A DNA stretch of 64,000 nt, from positions 2,893,512-2,957,511 of the forward strand of contig CP070825.1 of assembly GCA_020344415.1 (NCBI GenBank), written 5' to 3'. Below, in pieces: positions 59,611 through 64,000 of the stretch; the first letter of the stretch is position 1; the number at the start of each line of letters is the position of its first letter. The notes below the pieces were generated by a model, which did not search any database, was not told the origin of the DNA, and was given only the letters and a program-made list of their open reading frames with translations. The translations under genes and the position numbers were made by a program. This DNA is from Candidatus Aminicenantota bacterium. Lineage in GTDB: Bacteria; Acidobacteriota; Aminicenantia; Aminicenantales; Aminicenantaceae.

Positions 59611-61065
59611 TCAGTTTTGAAATTTAACAAATATAGGATTTGATACTAATTTCCATCCCCTCTTATCTTTCACTTCTAGACGATAGAATATCTTTTTGCC
59701 CGGATTCATAAGTTTATCTTGAAAATTTATCCTTAGTGGAGTTTCACCTGAAAAAGCGTTTAATAGTATACCGTTTCGGATGAGTTTTACTGTTATCCAA
59801 CTTCCTTTCTCTGTTTCTGTCATGGAAATTAGTATATTTACCGTTGGATAGCCTTTAGAAAATATCTCCTCTCCCATAATTCCTTTTTGAGAAGTCTCTG
59901 AATCAATGATTGAGAATTCCTCAAGCACAAATCTTGGAGAGCCAACATTTCCTTGGCAGGAGTACATTCTGCCTTTTTTCAGGGCATCTAATATATCCTT
60001 TTTTGTTTCATTCTTGACCAGAAAAATTGTTGGATAATTTCCCAATTTCCCTCCGGCTCCTTCCTTATGAAAATCGGCTGACGAGATTCCCCAGACAGGT
60101 TTATCTCTCTGGCCTGAGCAGTACTCCATCAAGACCTTATCCCATATGTTCCCGGGCTCTGTAATAGTGATGTTGTCTCCATATAAAGCAGCAAAGCCCG
60201 CATAATTTTTGGATTCTAGTAACACTTGAGGATGAGGACGAGTTTCTCTATAGATAGGACCGAGTTTTCCCTGCCCTGATTCTGTCTCGGGGTGATTCCA
60301 GAAAGCCATTCCACCTCGAGAATTGACGTAGTCTATCAGCAACTGATAAGGGGAAATTCCCTGTGGTCCATGGTATTGATCGTACGGAGAGCTTCGGAAT
60401 GGATGATTATTGAGAAGGAGGAGTAAACTAAGAACCAAAATAGCTATTCCAAAATACCTGATTATTTTCTTCCTTCTTATCATATATATACCGAGTGCTA
60501 GAGGAATGAATGCAATAAAAAAACCCAATGGAATCGATGAAAGGAATCTAGTGGAATAGCCATTGTGAAGTATTGGCAGTCCCTCATAATCTTCTGGTCT
60601 TTCGAGCCCAAGAATCAGAAGATGCCTTTCCCAATCACATACAGTCAGGTTTTTCGTGAAATAACTTCCCTTCCAGTAGTAAAAGGGCGAGGATTCTGCA
60701 CCTGGAATTAAAATCATTTCTGGGTGTTTTTCTGAAGCCACTCTGATCATATTTAAGTATTTTTCTGGTCCCCCTTTATTGATTGAGCGTTCTTCAACTC
60801 TTTTTTTCAGAATATGCTGGAAGGGCCATAGTCCATATTCCAAGACTTCGCGGTCGTGGTCAGTGACAAAAAGGACGTTAAACCCTCTCTTCTTTGCCAG
60901 TTTAATCAGGAAATCGAGCGTGTGAGCGCCGTCGCTGAAATCGGTACGAACATCTATCAATCCTGGCATCTGAAGATATTCATCCGCTACCCCGAAACTG
61001 TGGAGAAATAGCCCAATGCTGACTGCCATCAGAATGATAATAGAGTTCCTTTTGTTTTCTGCCAT
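59611..61065 (-). CDS. Membrane-anchored PHP-domain-like protein
   Basis: A 484-aa protein with an N-terminal membrane segment (SIIILMAVSIGLFLHSFGVA) and two more at about 172-193 and 200-217 (SIPLGFFIAFIPLALGIYMI, FGIAILVLSLLLLL), inserted in the PHP-like region. PHP landmarks are SDGAHTLDFLIKLAKKRGFNV and VTDHDREVLE. However, the first motif, usually HxH before SDG, reads DVRTDFSDG, so both His ligands appear replaced. SSADFHKEG corresponds to the C-terminal metal motif. The tail (from about 385) is beta-rich. It may be a non-catalytic or differently metallated PHP protein. It faces the ATPase gene across a 257-bp gap. Confidence 0.72.
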   Translation of the reverse strand: MAENKRNSIIILMAVSIGLFLHSFGVADEYLQMPGLIDVRTDFSDGAHTLDFLIKLAKKRGFNVLFVTDHDREVLEYGLWPFQHILKKRVEERSINKGGPEKYLNMIRVASEKHPEMILIPGAESSPFYYWKGSYFTKNLTVCDWERHLLILGLERPEDYEGLPILHNGYSTRFLSSIPLGFFIAFIPLALGIYMIRRKKIIRYFGIAILVLSLLLLLNNHPFRSSPYDQYHGPQGISPYQLLIDYVNSRGGMAFWNHPETESGQGKLGPIYRETRPHPQVLLESKNYAGFAALYGDNITITEPGNIWDKVLMEYCSGQRDKPVWGISSADFHKEGAGGKLGNYPTIFLVKNETKKDILDALKKGRMYSCQGNVGSPRFVLEEFSIIDSETSQKGIMGEEIFSKGYPTVNILISMTETEKGSWITVKLIRNGILLNAFSGETPLRINFQDKLMNPGKKIFYRLEVKDKRGWKLVSNPIFVKFQN

Positions 61066-61322
61066 TTTCCGCCTTTTTATATAGAATTAACGCAATTCCT
61101 GCCTGGCGTCAATATAAAAGATGGGAAGGGAAAAACAAAGAATGGAGCGTAGCGCTCAATTTCTGTTCGGATTAGCTGTGTTGAATGCTCAAGAATTTAT
61201 ATATCAGAGGAAAATGAATCTTAAATTTGGCATGGACTTAGCGGTTGGTTTGACATGCCTAACTTATTTAATTAAAATATGCTAAACATTTACAAGATGA
61301 TGATTCCAGAGTCATAAATGCT

Positions 61323-62126
61323 ATGTATGAAGTACACTGGGGATTGAAAGAGAAGCCTTTTGAAAATACACCGGACCCACGTTTTATCTATCATTCCCAC
61401 GAGCATTTGGAAGCTGCAACTCGATTAACTTATGCTGTTGAGGAGCGTAAAGGGGCAGCGATGTTAACCGGGGAATATGGCTGTGGGAAGACAGTGATAA
61501 GCAGGCTTCTTTTTGATATATTGCCCAAAAGTAAATATGAGATAGGATTAGTTACTAATCCTCTGCTAAGCCATAAAGATCTTTTGCAAGAGATTTGTGT
61601 TCAATTAGGTATAAAAAATTCTACTGAATTGCCAAAACCCCAGATGCTTACAGCTCTCAATGAGCGCTTCTACGATAATGTCAAAAAAAACAGAGATACT
61701 GTTATCATTATTGACGAAGCTCAAGCCATTGAGGACATCAGGACATACGAGGAATTAAGACTGCTCTTAAATTTTCAGTTGAATGAGAGATTTCTGATAA
61801 CTCTCATACTCATAGGACAGCCTGAATTGAGGGAAAAAATAAATGAACTTGAACAATTCAAACAGAGACTAGCCATAAAGTATCATCTGAATCCCTTGAA
61901 TAGAGAAGATACTGAGAAATATATAGAGCACAGATTAAAGATCGCGGGAACAGAAAAAGAAATTTTTTCAGATAAAACAGTTGGTTTAATATGGGAATAC
62001 TCCGAGGGGATTCCTAGAGTGGTGAACACCGTGTGTGACATGTGCTTATTAACTGGATTCATTAAAAGACAAGACGAAGTGAACGAAGAGATAGCAAAGA
62101 AGGCCATTCTTGATTTAAACCAGTAA
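61323..62126 (+). CDS. ExeA/GspA-like AAA ATPase
   Basis: A 267-aa cytoplasmic ATPase beginning MYEVHWGLKEKPFENTPDPRF, the typical start of ExeA and XrtA/PEP-CTERM-associated ATPases. Walker A GEYGCGKT is at 50-57, Walker B VIIIDEAQ with D131 and E132, sensor-like ILIGQPEL, and the C-terminal ARV motif-like REDTEKYIEHRL. No C-terminal peptidoglycan-binding domain is present, unlike full ExeA. It starts a tightly spaced plus-strand run with an HD-GYP protein and glycan genes. A role in assembling or regulating a polysaccharide or export system is likely. Confidence 0.88.
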   Translation: MYEVHWGLKEKPFENTPDPRFIYHSHEHLEAATRLTYAVEERKGAAMLTGEYGCGKTVISRLLFDILPKSKYEIGLVTNPLLSHKDLLQEICVQLGIKNSTELPKPQMLTALNERFYDNVKKNRDTVIIIDEAQAIEDIRTYEELRLLLNFQLNERFLITLILIGQPELREKINELEQFKQRLAIKYHLNPLNREDTEKYIEHRLKIAGTEKEIFSDKTVGLIWEYSEGIPRVVNTVCDMCLLTGFIKRQDEVNEEIAKKAILDLNQ

Positions 62127-62132
62127 TTCATT

Positions 62133-63137
62133 ATGGTAAGATTATCCGATATTCTAAGAAAAGCTGAAGAGAGCAAATCTCAGGGTAAGGAAAACATAGT
62201 GACAGAGGCTGTGAAACTAAAAAAAGAGATGGAGAGCTTGCCTGGAACAAAAAAAATATATGAAGATGTAATTGTTCGCATAAAAACAGTTCAAAGTGAT
62301 ATCAGAGCTGGGAATGTCGTAGATGGAAAAGAAATTTTTGCCGCTGCCAGAAAAATCGTGGGGGGGCTTCGAACAAATTATGATATGTTGTTATCTTTAT
62401 TAAATATTTTTACCTCCTTTGAAGAGACGGAAGATTTCCATCATAGGCATTCAGTAAATTCCGCAATTTTAGCCGCGAGCCTTGGCTTTGCTCTCGAATA
62501 TAAGAATAGCATGATTGTTGACTTATGTGTTTGCGCTTTAGTACATGATATTGGCATGTTGAAAATTCCCCAGGAAATAATAAACAAAACGTCAAAGCTA
62601 AGCAAGGAGGACGAGAAACTGATAGAAACGCATCCTGGCTATGGTTTGGAGCTCTTGGAGAACGTTAAAGATCTGCCAGATGAAGCAGGCGATGTAATTT
62701 ATCAACACCATGAAAGAGTAGATGGCAAAGGCTATCCTGAAGGAAAGACTGGGGAACAAATTTCTGAATTTTCCAAAGTAGTGGCTATAACTGAAGTCTA
62801 CGAGGCCTTGACACATCCTCGTCCTTATCGAAAGGAGAAAGTTACTCCCTATGAGGGTGTAAAAATGATCGTTGAGCAAGCAGGAACTTTTTTTGAATCC
62901 AGATTGGTAAAAGTCTTTTTAACTTTTATCACTCCTTATCCACTGGGAAGCTTTGTCTTGATAAACAATAATGAGATTGGGAGGGTTGTTAAAATCAATA
63001 AAGGTCTTCCTTTGCGTCCGCTAGTAGAAATTTATTATGATAGTGAGGGAAAACCTCCAGATAAACCAAAGAATATTGACTTGGCAAAGTCACCTGTTCT
63101 ATACATTGAAAAGGCTTTAGCGGAAAGTTATCTCTAG
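62133..63137 (+). CDS. HD-GYP domain protein (putative c-di-GMP phosphodiesterase)
   Basis: A 334-aa protein. The HD motif is at VHDIGM (H138, D139), the GYP motif at GKGYPEG (G200-P202), and RHSVNSAILAASLG and HHERVDGKGYP supply further metal ligands. The motif usually DxYDAL reads ITEVYEALTHPRPYR, keeping the family pattern with Glu for Asp. The N-terminal 100 residues are helical, with no recognised sensor domain. The C-terminal 60 residues (PYPLGSFVLINNNEIGRVVKIN) form a small beta domain common in this family. It starts 6 bp after the ATPase stop, so c-di-GMP may control the linked glycan or export functions. Confidence 0.9.
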   Translation: MVRLSDILRKAEESKSQGKENIVTEAVKLKKEMESLPGTKKIYEDVIVRIKTVQSDIRAGNVVDGKEIFAAARKIVGGLRTNYDMLLSLLNIFTSFEETEDFHHRHSVNSAILAASLGFALEYKNSMIVDLCVCALVHDIGMLKIPQEIINKTSKLSKEDEKLIETHPGYGLELLENVKDLPDEAGDVIYQHHERVDGKGYPEGKTGEQISEFSKVVAITEVYEALTHPRPYRKEKVTPYEGVKMIVEQAGTFFESRLVKVFLTFITPYPLGSFVLINNNEIGRVVKINKGLPLRPLVEIYYDSEGKPPDKPKNIDLAKSPVLYIEKALAESYL

Positions 63138-63142
63138 TCTAT

Positions 63143-63826
63143 ATGATTATTTCTATCCATCAACCTCAATATTTGCCTTGGTTAGGATATTTCAGCAAGA
63201 TCGACAGAAGTGATATATTCATTCTTCTGGATAATGTGCAATTTAAGAAGAACGAATGGCAGAATCGAAACAGGATCAAAACAACAGAAGGCTGGCAGTG
63301 GATTACGGTGCCAGTTCTTCACAAATTTCTCCAAAAAATATCTGAAGTGGAAATTAACAACACCGTCCAGTGGGGTAAAAAGCATTTGAACGCTTTAGTT
63401 ACAAATTACTCCAAGGCTCCTTTTTATAATGAATATATCGGTTTTTTTGAACAGACTTATGCACAAGGCTGGGAATATCTAGCGGATATTAATATTCATA
63501 TCATCCAATATTTAGTAAAAGCATTAGGTATCTCGGAAACAGAGCTTGTCTTGGCTTCAAAATTTGAGTCCAGAGAAGGACCTACTGAGAGGTTGATTGA
63601 CCTATGCAAACAACTGGGGGGGGATGAATATCTCTCAGGTAAGGATGGGGCAAAATATATGAATTTAGATGAATTCGAAAAGGAAGGCATTAGAGTTATT
63701 TTTCAAGATTATAAACATCCCCAGTACTCTCAACTTTTTGGGAGTTTTGAACCTTATATGTCAATTTTAGATTTATTGTTTAATTGTGGCCCAGAAAGTC
63801 TTTCAATTTTAAGAAAAGGAGAATGA
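63143..63826 (+). CDS. WbqC-family protein
   Basis: A 227-aa protein with the family start MIISIHQPQYLPWLGYFSKI, then IFILLDNVQFKKNEWQNRNRIKT and the C-terminal FQDYKHPQYSQLFGSFEPYMSILDLLFNCG. WbqC proteins occur in O-antigen and glycan clusters and are thought to act in sugar or amino-sugar modification, but the reaction is not established. Its ATG lies 5 bp after the HD-GYP stop, and the PIG-L start follows within 2 bp. The operon is continuous. Confidence 0.92.
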   Translation: MIISIHQPQYLPWLGYFSKIDRSDIFILLDNVQFKKNEWQNRNRIKTTEGWQWITVPVLHKFLQKISEVEINNTVQWGKKHLNALVTNYSKAPFYNEYIGFFEQTYAQGWEYLADINIHIIQYLVKALGISETELVLASKFESREGPTERLIDLCKQLGGDEYLSGKDGAKYMNLDEFEKEGIRVIFQDYKHPQYSQLFGSFEPYMSILDLLFNCGPESLSILRKGE

Positions 63827-63827
63827 A

Positions 63828-64000
63828 TTGAAAATTTTAGCTTTAGGAGCTCATCCAGACGATATTGAATATGGTTGTGGGGGCACTTTTTTCAAATATG
63901 CAAGGAGAGGTGAAGAAATATATTTCATGGTTTTGACTAAAGGAGAATTCGGCGGAAACGCTGAAGTAAGAGAGAAAGAACAAGAAGAAGCGATGAAATT
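63828..64000 (+). CDS. PIG-L family deacetylase, cut by window edge
   Basis: The first 57 residues of a PIG-L/LmbE-type zinc deacetylase from a TTG start with AAGGAGA 7 bp upstream. The metal-binding motif AHPDDIEYGCGGT is at about 8-20, followed by KGEFGGNAEVREKEQEEA. These enzymes deacetylate GlcNAc-linked lipids or small molecules. The reading frame is open to the window end. It continues the WbqC operon, again pointing to glycan synthesis. Confidence 0.9.
   Translation, partial: MKILALGAHPDDIEYGCGGTFFKYARRGEEIYFMVLTKGEFGGNAEVREKEQEEAMK

Overview
The window looks like a chromosomal segment of a Gram-negative, moderately AT-rich, probably anaerobic bacterium. LpxC and three large TonB-dependent receptors show an outer membrane. 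GWxTD-domain proteins, receptors with an N-terminal carboxypeptidase-regulatory domain, and many exported TPR proteins and peptidases point to the Acidobacteriota, most likely a Candidatus Aminicenantes-type lineage. That placement is inferred from gene content; there is no rRNA gene in the window.

Layout. (1) 1-14.3 kb is mostly housekeeping: dnaG (cut by the window edge), larB, lpxC, a TPR protein with glmU and glmS (UDP-GlcNAc supply), a TonB receptor, and a minus-strand inositol-lipid group (Ino1 synthase, ArsA-type ATPase, a 69-aa protein, CDP-alcohol phosphatidyltransferase). Its gaps are full of REP-like palindromes of at least four families. (2) 14.3-17.1 kb is an exported GH2 enzyme resembling exo-beta-glucosaminidase. 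(3) 17.5-27.6 kb starts with an intact tRNA-Leu(TAA) and ends with a 3' tRNA-Leu fragment in direct orientation. Between them lie two GWxTD proteins, three carboxypeptidase-regulatory/TPR proteins and a TonB receptor. The fragment abuts the end of a broken amidohydrolase gene and supplies the last codons of a TPR gene. (4) 27.6-51.6 kb continues with exported protein-handling genes: two more GWxTD proteins, a third TonB receptor, a MocR regulator, two paralogous M28-like proteins, a more typical M28 peptidase, two paralogous S9 peptidases and a thioredoxin-like lipoprotein. Together they look like an apparatus for exporting proteins, degrading peptides and taking up the products.

(5) 51.9-58.4 kb holds the most unusual locus, a RiPP-like cluster. 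On the minus strand are a PqqD-like carrier, a radical SAM/SPASM enzyme, a 55-codon Cys-containing precursor-like gene (56815-56982, GTG start), an HPr-kinase-like protein, an S26B peptidase-GNAT fusion and a nucleotidyltransferase. An ABC transporter converges on it, and its ATPase gene carries an in-frame TGA. (6) 58.8-64 kb contains two paralogous 2-TM mini-proteins with identical promoter hexamers, a membrane PHP-like protein lacking the usual HxH motif, and a plus-strand run (ExeA-like ATPase, HD-GYP, WbqC, PIG-L) that looks like the start of a polysaccharide or glycan locus.
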